Positions 39,408-51,593 of a DNA stretch of 64,000 bases are shown piece after piece (position 1 is the stretch's first letter; each line of letters opens with the position of its first letter). The DNA is taken from NCBI RefSeq assembly GCF_004365165.1, contig NZ_SOCH01000002.1:186001-250000 (forward strand), written 5' to 3'. Both the position numbers and the translations under genes were made by a program. The stretch comes from Metamycoplasma hyosynoviae. GTDB taxonomy: Bacteria; Bacillota_I; Bacilli_A; Mycoplasmatales; Metamycoplasmataceae. A model generated the notes under the pieces. That model was not told the DNA's origin. It worked only from the letters and a program-made list of their open reading frames with translations, and ran no database searches.

Positions 39408-42400
39408 TTATTTACCTTTTAATACTTCAATTGGTTTTTCTTTATTTAACACTTTTCAGGTAATTAGTGATGTAATTGCAAACACTATTAAACACAAGCT
39501 AACTGAAAGAATTATAGTTGAAATTGAAAGTGAAAGAGGAAGGACAGTTTGTGATGTTGTTAGCATAAATTTATTAAAGATAGAAATTAATGCATAAGTC
39601 ATAGGAATCATAGCAATAACTGCAAAGACAATTGTAGGAATAAAGTTTGAGAAGAATAATGCTATTTTTTCGTTGTTGGTATATCCCAAAATTGAAAATG
39701 TAGCAACTGCTTTTAGTGATGAAGTAATCATAATATTAGTGATTACAATCAAAATGATTATAGAAATAATTAAAGCAAATATGATTAAAAGAGTTAGTAT
39801 TGAATTAACCGTTGAAGAAATACCTGAAATAAATCCAACTTCAATGTCTTTACTATCAACATTAAATGAAGCTCCATACATAATATCTTTACCATATATA
39901 GATTCTTTAGAATCTTCAAAGAAAGTCTTCAATATTTCACGAGCTAGTTTTGACATCTTAGGATCAGGATTTGACATTTTACGAATATCTTCAAGTTCTG
40001 ATGGAGAAATACCCAGTAAATTAGTTACTTTATCTTCATAACTAAAATTAATCTCACGTCCACTATCTTTATAAGAATCTTTGTAGGAATTTACGATGTG
40101 TTCATAAACTGAAATATATTTTTCTTTAGGATTTGATATAAAGATACGACGGAAGAAGTTTCAAATAGCTTCATCACTACTATTATGAACATCAAAACTT
40201 GATGCAGCTCCTCAGAAACCTAATGAAGAGTAGGTGGTTAATGTATCAATAGTTTGAACTGGACTACTATCATTTGAAAGTACACCATTAAATGCTTCAT
40301 ATTTACGTTTTCATTGTTGCAACATCTTTTCTTTTTGGTCTGGGAAAAGTGCGTAAAGTGAATTAAGTTCATCTTTGCGAGCATCTTGAAGACGCTTAGA
40401 TAAAATGTCAAAACCAAGAATACTATCAATAATATCTTTTCTTGAAACAAATTCGGTGTTGATGTAAGTATTAGACATACCTACAACTCTGAATTTAAGG
40501 TTTGTATTAGGTTTTTGAACCTTTAAAGATTTATAAATAAATCTATCAGTGTGATTTAATAGTTCAAAATCATAAACTCCATCTAATGAAAGACCTAAAA
40601 CTTTTTGTGAAACTAGGTTAATTACTACGGGTATAGGTTCGCCTGGTTTTCAAGAAATATTAGCAAGAAGTTTAGATAAATCATTACCTTTGCTATCAAT
40701 TAATCTAATGTATTTGCTATTAGGATAATATCCATAAATTTTATATTCTTTACCATTTATTTTTGAAGCAGCATGGCTATATTTTTCATTAGTTGAATCA
40801 TTTCAATAAATACCACCGAATGATACAAAGAAATCATTCATATCAATTTTCTTATATGCTTTAATTAGAAAATCACGGTATTCTTGACGAAATGCAGAAG
40901 TTGATACTCTAATAGGTTTTAAATATTCTTTGATATTAGCATCTCATTCAACATAGTTGAATTGTCGAAGTTCATCTTTTTCAATATCATTCGAATGTCC
41001 TGTTCCTGATTTAGAGAAAATAAAGAAACTTGCACGGTTGTTTAAATCTTCTTGCTTGCCAGCTTTTAAATCAGCCAAGTATTTTTCTTTATCTTTTACA
41101 GCAATTAGTCCTTGATAAGAAGTGGAAGAATTAGACTTAAATAGATTTTGAGTATCTTGCATTTTTTCACTAACACGTTTGAAAATTTGAATAACTCTAG
41201 CACGTTGAGTTTCAGGCATATTAGCATAAGTAATATCTCAAGGTGATATTTCAACACTTAGATCCATTAATAAATCAAGTGATGATTTAGTTAATACAAC
41301 TGGGTCGAATTTATTGATAATAACATCAGTGTTGAAGTTTCCACCAGGACGCAAGAAGTTAGGGTTATCATAATCAAGTTGCGAACCATTTGAAGATGAT
41401 GCTCCTCCTGCTAAATCATTTGGAACATATAAGTATTTATGAAGTTCGTCTTTATTATATGTAACATAAGGTCCACCTTCTACAGTTGGCGTTTCTAAGT
41501 TAAGTTTATATTTATAATTCCGATGTTCATAAGTTCGTTCAATTGATTTATTAAATACATTATTAGAAGATAAGAAGAACATTGAAATTAAAGCAGTTAC
41601 CGAAAAGGCTATGAAAAGCGAGAGCATCTTCCAGAAATTATTTATCGCTATAGAAATAATAAACTTAGTTTTTATACTTGCTCGACGGAATAATGAAGAT
41701 ATTTTTTGAGCAATTTTACTTACGTTAACTTCAGCAAGTCCTGAAATAAGTTCAATTGCTTTTGTTCTTAGTGAAATTAGTGTAATTAAGAATATTAAAA
41801 GTGTGACTGCAATTAAAGGTAAGACAATGGTAATTATCATTGAGAGGAAGTTAAATGGTATTGGCTGATTTTCAAGCGTCCAATAACTTGAAAAGATTTT
41901 CATAATTTTTAGTTGAACTGAAAGCCCGGCAATGTATCCTGCAAAACATCCTACTATTGTTGGAATTCAACCAAATGATGAAAAGGCAAATGCAATTTCT
42001 GAAACTTTATATCCTTGCGCTCTTAAAATACCAATAACTTTGTTTTTAGATTCAATATATCTTTTGATAATAAAGAAAATAATTAATGAAACTAAAACAA
42101 TTAGAAGTGTAACTAGATAAATAGTTGCATTTTTGATGATATCAACAATTTTTCTAATAGTTACAACACGAATAACTCTTTCTGGGTGCAAGAAGTTAGT
42201 TTCATTTTGTAAGAATGCTTTTTTATTTGAAGTCTTGGTTACATTTTCAATGAAAGAATTGAATTTGTTTCTTAATTCAGTTGGATTTTTTTCTTTTAAA
42301 AATCTACCTTTTTTATCAGTTGGTGATTTTACAAGTGCATATTCTTTAATTGCAAATGTAGGATATGCTGAATAAATTCTGTCAAATCCTTTTTGATTTA

Positions 42401-45400
42401 CATATAAAAGTGCTTGGTGTTTAGTATCAACTTGTAAGTTTTCTTCATTTACCACAGGATATAAATAATCTGCGGTCATATCAGCACCAATAATTAAATA
42501 TTCAAGTGTATTAATCTTGATTTTATACTTATCATCTACTGAGGCTATAAATCTAGCCATTTCAATTGGGTTTTTAATATATTCAGATAAATCACCAGTA
42601 TAAACTGATTTTTTATTGGTATTTAAATAACCATAATTTACTTTAGCTAAATAAGATCCTGCATCAGTATAAGTTATATAGTTATAAATTGTGATAGGTT
42701 CAATTAATTTATCTACAAAAGTTTTAGCTATTTTGCTTACATTAATGCCATAAATTATTAAATCACCACCATTTTTATCTTTTAGTTTTTCACTAAAAGC
42801 ATAGTTCATTCATGAAATATCAAGATCAACATTATTATCTGATTTTTCTTCAAGTTGGCTTTTATTCAAAATAAATTTATCAAACAAAGGAATTATTGAT
42901 TCTTTAATTTGATCAACTGAAAGTCCTGAAAGGTTGTTGAATAATTTCTTAACTATTTCAGCCACATTTCCTTTGTTTGGCTCATTTGAAAGAGCATATG
43001 ACATTAACAGTTGTGGAAATGAAAGTGAAGTTAATGGATTTAAGGCAGCACCTGGGAAATTAATTAATGAAAGTGATCTTGGAAGTTTAGCATTTGACAA
43101 AGTAATGTTATATAAAATATCAAATTCATAATCGTTAGCCACTAATGGTTTAAGCGCATTATTCTGATTTGTACTTTCAGTTACCATAAAAGTAGAAATA
43201 AATGTTTTCAATGCTTCTATGTAATTAGTTGGCATTAATGAAGATGATGCGATGTAACCTAGATTATAAACAACTTCATATCTATGTTTTAACAAAATTT
43301 TCTTTCAATCTTCTACAACTTCAGCACTTATTTTCTTTTTTGAAACTAGTTCATCGAAGTATTGTTTTATTGTACTATTAGTTTCAAATAAACCTTGAAA
43401 TTGTGTAGCAAGTTTTGAAGTTTCTGCATGAGCGAGTGCTATTTGTAAGGTCTTAGATTGATATTCAGTACCAGCCCCTAAAATTCCAATACCTGGAATT
43501 TTGTCAATAACAGCATCATAATTTGAAAATATTTTTGATATATCTTCTTTAGAAGACATTTCCATAAATTCAAGCAAAATGTCTTTGATTTGAGAATAAG
43601 TTAATTTCTTATTTTTAATTGTTATAACTTCGGGTTTTTGAGTTTCTGGATTCTTAATTATTTTTTGTTCGATGGTAGAAAGTTCATTTAATTCATATGC
43701 AAGTTTAATTCACAATGAATATAAATTCAAAGTGTTTTTAATCATCGATGCATCGCCATCTTTCATTAAATAAGGCACTAAGAATTTAGCAAGTGCTGAA
43801 TGTAAGGTTTTTAAAAGTTCTTTATCTTGAACATTAGCCTTATCATTTATTAAAGCTGAATAATAGCTTAAATCGCTATATGATGCAATTTCTTTTGCGT
43901 TTTCATCAAAACCATATAGTCATTTACCAGTAGCAGGATCAATATTTTTATAGTTTTTCAAAGCAAGCTTTGAAACAAAGTTTTTATAAGTTGCAACTTT
44001 TCTTTCAATTTCAATTATGTTAGTTAGATCACTATCGGTTGCAAGAACTGTAGTTTTTAAAAAATCAATTTCTTTTTCAGTTAGATCTAGTTTTTGATTA
44101 TTGTTTTTAGCATATGTAATTTTAGTTAAAATATTTGAAATTTGTTCTTGGTTAAAAATATCAATTTCTTGACTTGGTTGTGAATTAGGAGAAGTTATAT
44201 TTAACTTCAATAAACTAGGAATATCCAAAAGTGAAATCTTAGAATCTGATTTTTTAGGAATTTTAATTTTTAGAGTTTGACTTATAGTTTCAACTTCATC
44301 AGACAAGTTAAATAATTTAATGATGGCTGATTGGAAGTTAGAAATCTTACCTGTTATGTTATCTTCATTTTCAGAAGTAAGACCTGAAATAAATGAAGCA
44401 AGGTAATCTGAATTTTCAAGGATTTCAACATTGAAATTGCTATAAACTTTACCATTTGCTTCAACTTGATAAGTTCTTCTGCTTTGTTTTAATCTTTCTT
44501 CTAAAGCAGTGGCAAATTTGGTTACTGACAAGTTATCAATTAATTCATTGATACCATCATTTATGTTTTTATAGTAATCTGGATCTGGTGTTCCATCTTC
44601 AACTTTTTTAGCACTTAATCTTTTGAAAAAACTTTTTAAACGATCTGCATCAGTTTGAACAAAAGTATTATTTTTCTTATGAACGTCTTCTCATTTTTTA
44701 TAAAGACTAGTTTCACTGTTTGGATTTAGTATCGTATTAAAATCAATTTCACTTATTAATGATTTGATGGCATATTTAAATTTAGAATTATCTACTGAGG
44801 CAAAAAATGCTGAGGCAATTTTATGCACCGATAAGTTTCAGTATTCTAAATTAACTTCAGTTAGAGGAAAGTAAGGATGCTCTTTATATCATTTTTGAAT
44901 GCTATTAGAAAAGTTTTCAAAATCAACTGAATTAATTAAATTCTTTAAGAAACTAAAGATCACTCTTTTACTTTTTATTACTTTCATAACTTCTAAAAGG
45001 CTCATATTTATGAAAGGAATTACATTTAAATTAACGCCAAATATTCTTGTGATATTTTCAATTTGTTCAACCAAAATTCTGTCACGTTCTTCATCTGTCG
45101 AAGCTGATTGGATGTATTGTTTTTCAAAATAACTAATGATGTAGTTGAATAAGTTCTTAACAAAAATGTTCCCATTCATATTAACAAATTGATAATTATG
45201 TGGCGATTCTGCACTGACATTTTTGATAACATTATTCAAAAAGTCAAATAGCACTTTTGTTAAAAGTGCATTGTTGTTTTTAGCCAACGCTAAAAGTGAA
45301 TGGTAACTATTATCTTCAACTGCTTTTTTTAGATTATAGAAAACTGTGTTGATAGTATCTTCTGAAAATAGTTTGCTTGCGTCAGTGTCAATAATAATTT

Positions 45401-47798
45401 TCTTGATTGCAAAAGCTAGTTTTTCAATTGTTCTATTTTGAATAATATCATTTGTATATTCATTATTAATTGAACCAAAAGCAACTGGGAAGGTATAGAA
45501 GTTTTTGAATTGTTGGTTTGTTCAAACTCATCCATTTTCACCAATTTCACCTTTGATAGTAAGTGAGTTATTTACCATATAGTTATAAACATCATTTAAT
45601 GATAAATAATCTTTTTTGTTATTTAAATTAACTTTCTTTCAAACCTTGTAATTTGAATGTTCATTAATTTTATTTTGCGTTAAAAGCACATAACTATCTT
45701 TTTTAGGCATTGCAATAGCCCCTAATATAGTTACATTATCTTTTTGCTCATCATTAGTGTTAGTTAAAACAACTATCTTACCGCTTGGAACTTTACGCAA
45801 AATTTCAGTATTAGGGTAATAATCATAATAATCTTCAAATCTTATGTCAGCAACAAAGTATTTGAAATTAGGTGTAAAGTTATTTTCTAAAATAGCCTTA
45901 ATTATTTCTTTAGTATAAACTGATGGAATTTTCTTTTCAATGTTTTTATCAGTTGGTTTTAAAATGAAACTATCTGACAGTTTTTCGGAAATAGATGAAT
46001 TTAAAACAGTTTTTGAAAGTTGTTCTTCTTTTAATTTACCTACATTTAATTTAATGCCATTAACTTTTTCGTTTTCATCGCCAGCATTTATGAAGTGAAA
46101 AGCATTTTTTTGGCTTGTTGCTTCATCAACAGTTTCAACTGTTAAAGTTTGACGTAGCCCTAGATTTTTTTCACCAACTGATTTTTGAATTTCTTCCAAA
46201 ATCAGTTTCTTAGCAAAATTAGATGAGCCTTCACGAACAAATGAGATCTTGTTTTTGAATTCATTATTGTCAGTTATTTTTTCATATAACTTTTTATTAG
46301 CTTCAAGAGTTTGACTATCTTTATTAATTGTGCTATCAAAACTTGGATTAATAGCTTTTTCAATATCAATTATTGAATTATATGAATTTCCTGTTATTCA
46401 GTTATGCTTACTTAAAATGTCAAGTGATTTACCAGTTCAAGCTTTTTCAAATGCTATGTTAACAAATTCATCTTTCTTTTCACTAAAAGTAGCTTCTTCA
46501 GTTTGAACTTTTCCAGGTTTATCTTCATCGATTTCTTTTCCAGTTATATAAGTTGTTTGAGTTTCTTTTTTTCAAATAGAAAAGTATTTTAAACTTTCAT
46601 ATAACTCAGGATCATATTTTTTAAGATTAACTATATATTTAAAATATGCACCTTTTCAATTTGATTTTTCTTCATCATTTATTTCATTTCAATTCATTTT
46701 GAAACGGTGTCATTTGAAATAGTTTTTCTTAGTTATTTTTCTAATTCATTCTTTTGGAAATGAATATTTGAAACTATTGTCCTTATCAAGTTTTTGATAC
46801 TGAACTTCACTATTTTTGAAACTTTGAACTAATGAATCTTCAAATTTTTCTAATTTAAAATTGCTTTGAATAGCATCATTACCATTTATATTGCCTTCGG
46901 TAGTGGTATATCCTGAAGCCAATTTGATACTTGCATCTGTTTGGCTACCTACTTTAAAGTATCACTTATCATCACGTTTTTCAAAATTAAGTGCTTTTAA
47001 AACATCCTCACCTTTAATATAAGCAACTTGACCTTCACGTTTTCACTCTTCATAATCGCCTATTTTTAAAGATGCTTTTTTATCTTTTATGTTCAAAAAT
47101 ATTGTATGCGGATTAATAACATACAATCCTTCTTCTTTAGCTGAATATACAACTTTAACTAAATCATTTAACTTCAGATCATGTTTGAAAGTAAATTCAT
47201 CAGTTTTTTCAGCTTTAATTTCATTAGTTTCAATTTCGAATTTATCGCCAACTTTTTTATAAATTCTAAACTTAGTTTTATCACTATCATTTTTAAATTT
47301 GATAACTTCATTTAGTTTAGCTTTTTCATCTGTGCCATTTGGTATAAAATCAGTAATTCTAAAATTATTTAAATTTGAATAGTAAAAAGTAATGAAATCT
47401 TCGGTTCTAATGTATTTATCACTTCCAGAATTTCATCCATTAATTGAATTTACTTTTATATAGTTTTCAGAATCTTTAGGAAAGCTTAGCATATAACGTT
47501 GCTCACCATTGCCTGAATAGGCAAAAGTAATAGGAGTATTGGTCTTTTTATTTTCAGCATCAATTTGGTCAAAACCACCATTTGGAATCTTACCAGTTGA
47601 ATTAATGTCAAGGTCAACTGTTAAATCGTGTAATCTTGAAATAGTTTCATAAGAATTAATTGTTTTCGAATAACTAGTTTTAATATCAAAAAATAATGTG
47701 AATATTCCAGAAGTCAAAAAGATTAAAATAGTTAAACAAATTACAACGATTTTATTTTTTGCAAGTGATTTAAAAACCTCTTTGAATAGCCGTTTCAT
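39408..47798 (-). CDS. Giant FtsX/MacB-type ABC transporter permease
   Basis: One continuous code-4 frame of about 2796 aa; every segment I checked keeps the same frame. One membrane helix lies at residues 17-39 (VICLTILIFLTSGIFTLFF). An extracellular region of about 1850 residues follows, then a cluster of helices near 1893-2075 (YLVTLLIVLVSLIIFFIIKRY and KVIGILRAQGYKVSEIAF, an FtsX-type cytosolic loop). A second outside domain of about 570 residues precedes the last three helices, 2665-2780, with ISSLKAVATFSILGYTNNE-like FtsX character. AGGGAGTAGG precedes the ATG. Partner of the ATPase just downstream. Confidence 0.9.
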
Positions 47799-48249
47799 AC
47801 CTACTCCCTAAAAATAATTAAAAAATTATATATTATTAATTTTTATTTACAATATTTTTAATTTTTAAGAATTGAATAACAAAAAATAGATAGGTCAAAT
47901 TATCTAATTTGTACTTAGTTTTTTTATCTTAATAAACTAAGTTTATTACTCTTAAAAAATTTAAAAATAATTTATGTGAAATTTAGCATAGAAAAATAGT
48001 TTCTCTATATGATGAAAAATTACTCAAAATATAGAAATAAAACTTATAAATTTATTGACAAATTTTCCCATTTTAAACTAGTAAAATGCTTGCTGCTTTT
48101 TCATATATTCGCCATGCTAAAAAAACAAAAAAAATGTGAAAGTAGTTTTAAAAAAGAAAAAAAATCAAAACACTAATTTTGTGAAAAAACCAATGTTTTG
48201 GTCTAATTAATGAGTTGAATTTTGGTGTTATATTATTTAAAAATTTGAC
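47799..48249. other. AT-rich intergenic region
   Basis: It contains a minus-strand TATAAT box near 47825-47835 for the permease and the terminator of the ldh operon (48184-48203). A plus-strand TTGACA at 48055 is followed by no good -10 box and no open frame. I see no gene here. Confidence 0.5.
48184..48203 (-). terminator. Terminator of the pgi-ldh-ATPase operon
   Basis: In the minus-strand transcript ACCAA-AACA-TTGGT is followed by TTTTT. It lies about 50 bases after the ATPase stop. Confidence 0.65.
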
Positions 48250-48990
48250 TTAATTGTATAACTTTTCAATGTCTTCAGAAGTTATATCAGAAGGGACTTT
48301 ATAGAATAAAACCTCTCCTTTTTTTAAGCCTATGATTTTATCAAAATATTTTTTTGCAAGCTCTATATCGTGAATATTCGCTATTACAGTGATGTTTTTG
48401 TTTTGAGATAGTTCTTTTATCAAAGATAAAACATCATTTGCAGTTTTAATATCGAGGCTTGTTGTGGGTTCATCAGCAAGGATTAATTTTGTGTCTTTTA
48501 ACAAAAGTTTTGCAATTTCTACTCTTTGTTTTTGACCGCCACTTAGTTGATCAATTCGAGTGAATGCTTTATCAAAAAGCCCTAAACTCTCAAGTGTTTC
48601 ATAGATTTCTTGCTTTTGAGATTTAGTTAAAATATGGAAGAAATCATAGAAAAAGTTTTTGTATTTCGTGTAAGTTCTTAAGATACTTTCATACACATTT
48701 TCAAAATCTAAAAGAAAAGTTTCTTGACTTAAAAAACCAATACTTTTTAAAAACTTTTTCATTTCTTTGCGGCTTAGTTCATTTATTTTTTTATCGTCTA
48801 TATAAATGCTACCTTCAGATACAAAAAGTTGATTGATTATAGCATTAAAAATAGAAGTCTTACCAGCTCCTGATTTTCCGATAATTGCTATTTTTTGTCC
48901 ACTAGAAATTGAAAAAGAAACATTATTAATAATGTTTACTTTTTTGTTATTTCTATAACTTGCAGTTAAATTTTGAAGTTTAATATCCAT
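48250..48990 (-). CDS. ABC transporter ATP-binding protein, PhnC/P29-like
   Basis: A 246-aa ATPase with AIIGKSGAGKTSIFNAI (Walker A), FLSQETFLLDFENV (Q-loop), LSGGQKQRVEIAKLLL (signature) and LILADEPTTSLD (Walker B). The inserted YKNFFYDFFHILTKSQKQEI segment is typical of phosphonate-type PhnC ATPases and of mycoplasma P29. It overlaps the ldh stop as TAATG, so it is translationally coupled to ldh. No permease is adjacent. The P37 and P69 partners lie on the opposite strand at 53567-56321, and this is the only suitable ATPase in the window. Confidence 0.85.
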   Translation of the reverse strand: MDIKLQNLTASYRNNKKVNIINNVSFSISSGQKIAIIGKSGAGKTSIFNAIINQLFVSEGSIYIDDKKINELSRKEMKKFLKSIGFLSQETFLLDFENVYESILRTYTKYKNFFYDFFHILTKSQKQEIYETLESLGLFDKAFTRIDQLSGGQKQRVEIAKLLLKDTKLILADEPTTSLDIKTANDVLSLIKELSQNKNITVIANIHDIELAKKYFDKIIGLKKGEVLFYKVPSDITSEDIEKLYN

Positions 48991-49952
48991 TATAGATTAT
49001 GTTTTATTTTTAGATTATTTAGAATTTCAATTACTGTTTCTTTTATTTCACGAGAATAATCGTCAAATAATTTTTGTTCATCTTCTTCTAATCTGATTTT
49101 AGGTAAATGTCTATATCCATCTTTACCCAGTATTACCGGAAGACCAAAATATATTCCATGGTTCTTATATTCTTTCGAAAGTTGAACTCCAAGTGAATAT
49201 ACACTTTGTCTATCATTTTCAATAGCAAGGGTTATTTCAGCAAGATTTTCACCAATTCCAAAATTGGTTATACCTTTACCTGAAATAATTTCGAAAGCTT
49301 CATCTTTAACTTTCTTGCCTAAATCATCAAGTCATTCTTTTGTAACTGTTCCATTAGCTAATCAGTCCTTTAATGAACCTAATCCAATTCTCATTTTTAG
49401 AAATGGAATAATACATCTAGCTCCATGTTCGCCTATTACAAAGCCTGTGATTGAACTTGCTTTTACTTTCAGTTTTTGAGACAAGAATTTTTTCATTCTT
49501 GCAGTTTCAAGTATTGTTCCTGAACTTATAACTTTACTTGGTTCAAATTTTGTTACTTGTTGATAAACTGATGCCATTATATCAACAGGATTTGAAGCAA
49601 TAATGGTTATTCCCTTAAATCCTGATTTTTTGATATTTTCAGCAATTTCTTTAATTAAAAGTGCATTATCTTTTAAAAGTTCTAATCTATCTTGAAGTTT
49701 ACCTTCTTTTGGTTTTACACTTGCTGTTATTACAACAATTTGTGCATCTGCTAAATCTGCATATTTTCCAGCTTCAAAAGTTGATCCACAGTTTGCCATA
49801 GAGCAAGCCGCATCGTTTAAATCTTTAGCTTGAGCTTCTGCAAATTTTTCAAAAGCATCAATTAAAATGTAGTTAGCTTCAACGCCTTTATTTAAAGCAG
49901 CATATAGATAAGAACTTCCTACCGCTCCAACACCTACAATTCCTATTTTCAT
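48990..49952 (-). CDS. ldh: L-lactate dehydrogenase family protein
   Basis: A 320-aa NAD-dependent 2-hydroxyacid dehydrogenase. Motifs are GIVGVGAVGSSYLYA (nucleotide-binding GxGxxG), LIDAFEKFAEAQAKDLNDA, VVITASVKPKEGKLQDRLEL (active-site loop), IIASNPVDIMASVYQQVT and SGTILETARMKKFL. The catalytic His motif reads GEHGAR, where lactate dehydrogenases usually have GEHGDS; the His is kept. It might therefore accept another 2-oxoacid. Start and stop overlap both neighbours as TAATG. In a mycoplasma it would regenerate NAD+ from NADH by reducing pyruvate. Confidence 0.85.
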
Positions 49953-51265
49953 TATTTCTCTCCTTTAATAATCTTGCTAACTTTCTTGATCAAATTGATA
50001 TTAAAATTCTTTATAGAGTTATTAATAAATGGATTTACCGCTTCAAGTCCTGCACTCATTATTGAAACTCTATGCATAAATGAAACTATCCAACCTAATG
50101 TATTAGCATTAATTTCTGATATATAAATTTTAACATTTGGTACTTTATAAATAATAACATTATTTTCAATAATGGTGTTTCTTATTATTTTATTTATCCC
50201 ATTGAAGGTGATGCTTGAAAGAGCATTTAAATCATCATCTATGTAGTTTGCACTATTAAAAATATGATAATCATACTTTGGATTTTCAATTATGATATTA
50301 GTACAAAATGTGTTCAATGTGTTTTCATTCATTATTTGTGAGTTAATTTTTAAATCAACCAAGGCATTTTGATTTAATGCTAGAATTCCCGAACTATCTT
50401 TTAGTGAAGTTTCATTTAAATAAACACCCAAAACTTTTGTTATCAAATCTAAATCTTTAGAGTAATTATTTATAACTTCTATTTTGAAATTGTTTTTTCG
50501 TAAAATATGTCTAATTACTGCATATTGATAAGCAGGATTTTGTTCTAAACTATTATTAGAAAATCTTTGGTTAGCTTCATAAGCGCCTTCAAGATATTTA
50601 TCAATATTTATTTCTGCACATGCAAGTGGAAACAAAATAGCAGCTGTATAGTTAGAAAAGTTTTCAGTTGTATTATCAAACAAAGTAAAGTGATTATACT
50701 TATATTTTTGAACTAGTTTAAATAAACTACCAAAGTTATTATTGGTTGTGATGTAAATATATTTGTTAGCATTTAGCTTACCAACATTTTTTTCAAGAAT
50801 GTATTTAAATTCTCTGAAAAGTAGTAATGTTTGAAATGATTCGCCTGTTTTTGAAATTACATTAATTGCAAAACTTTTATTTTTGATTTTTTCAACAATT
50901 TGAGCAAATTCACTGCCATCAATACTTTCATCAACAAAAATAAATTTGATCTTATTCTCAAAAGGATTACTTCCATGATATAGGTCAAAAAGTGATTTTA
51001 TTTGAAGACAATATGATTTATTTGCAAGAACAATAAAATATTCAATTTTCTCTTCATATAAAAGAATTTTTGAAAATTGCAAAATCTTTTCATAATCTAT
51101 TTTGGTTATGTTTTTATAGATATTGAAAAACCCATAATATTCATTATCAGTATCTATCAACATATTAATTTTTTCATTAATAATTTTCACTTCACTTTGG
51201 TATTTATTAATAGATTCTTCTTTTACTGCATAATCAAAATTAATTGCGATTTTACTATTTGCCAT
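49952..51265 (-). CDS. Glucose-6-phosphate isomerase-like protein, active site eroded
   Basis: A 437-aa protein that follows the Pgi fold in order: the SIS-type segment FAINVISKTGESFQTLLLFR, then KYIYITTNNNFGSLFKL, EINIDKYLEGAYEANQRFSN, NPAYQYAVIRHILRKNNFKI and GWIVSFMHRVSIMSAGLEAV-NPF. Key Pgi features are changed: the glycine-rich GIGGSYLG region is VLANKSYCLQ, GGR-FSVLT is TTENFSNYT, the catalytic His region (TDLHS) is VDLKI, and the Lys near the C-terminus is not in its usual PGVExYK context. It probably does not isomerise sugars. It overlaps its neighbours upstream (11 bases) and downstream (TAATG). Confidence 0.75.
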   Translation of the reverse strand: MANSKIAINFDYAVKEESINKYQSEVKIINEKINMLIDTDNEYYGFFNIYKNITKIDYEKILQFSKILLYEEKIEYFIVLANKSYCLQIKSLFDLYHGSNPFENKIKFIFVDESIDGSEFAQIVEKIKNKSFAINVISKTGESFQTLLLFREFKYILEKNVGKLNANKYIYITTNNNFGSLFKLVQKYKYNHFTLFDNTTENFSNYTAAILFPLACAEINIDKYLEGAYEANQRFSNNSLEQNPAYQYAVIRHILRKNNFKIEVINNYSKDLDLITKVLGVYLNETSLKDSSGILALNQNALVDLKINSQIMNENTLNTFCTNIIIENPKYDYHIFNSANYIDDDLNALSSITFNGINKIIRNTIIENNVIIYKVPNVKIYISEINANTLGWIVSFMHRVSIMSAGLEAVNPFINNSIKNFNINLIKKVSKIIKGEK

Positions 51266-51593
51266 ATCTTATTCCTTTCATTACAAAATCCAGCAATTGC
51301 TCAAAGTTATTGTTTTCAGTTTCAAGTTTGTATTTGAAGGGATTACGTAATTCTTTTGGATGAATTCTTTTAAATGAAACTATTAAATCACCAAGTGGAT
51401 CTATATCAATTATTTGTAGTTGTTTTATAGAATTAATTTTGAATAATTTTTCAATATCTGCTACTTTGTAATCACTTATTTCTTTAATTGTTAAATAACA
51501 TTTTTTACTATCAGCAGTATATAAATAAACAACATTTCTTCATACTTTTTTTACCTGGGCTTTTATTATTTGTCCTACTTTATACTTTTCCAT
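51255..51593 (-). CDS. Small S1-domain RNA-binding protein
   Basis: A 112-aa protein. Residues 1-75 match the S1/OB fold (EKYKVGQIIKAQVKKVWRNV, then CYLTIKEISDYKVADIEKLF and PLGDLIVSFKR). A single S1 domain with a basic tail occurs in several Firmicute general RNA-binding proteins. Its ATG overlaps the upstream stop as TAATG, and its stop lies inside the Pgi-like gene. It is therefore translated in a coupled series. Confidence 0.75.

Noticed and set aside
48055-48090. Plus-strand TTGACA followed by TAGTAAAAT
   Set aside because: Spacing to a -10 box is poor and no gene or recognisable RNA follows.
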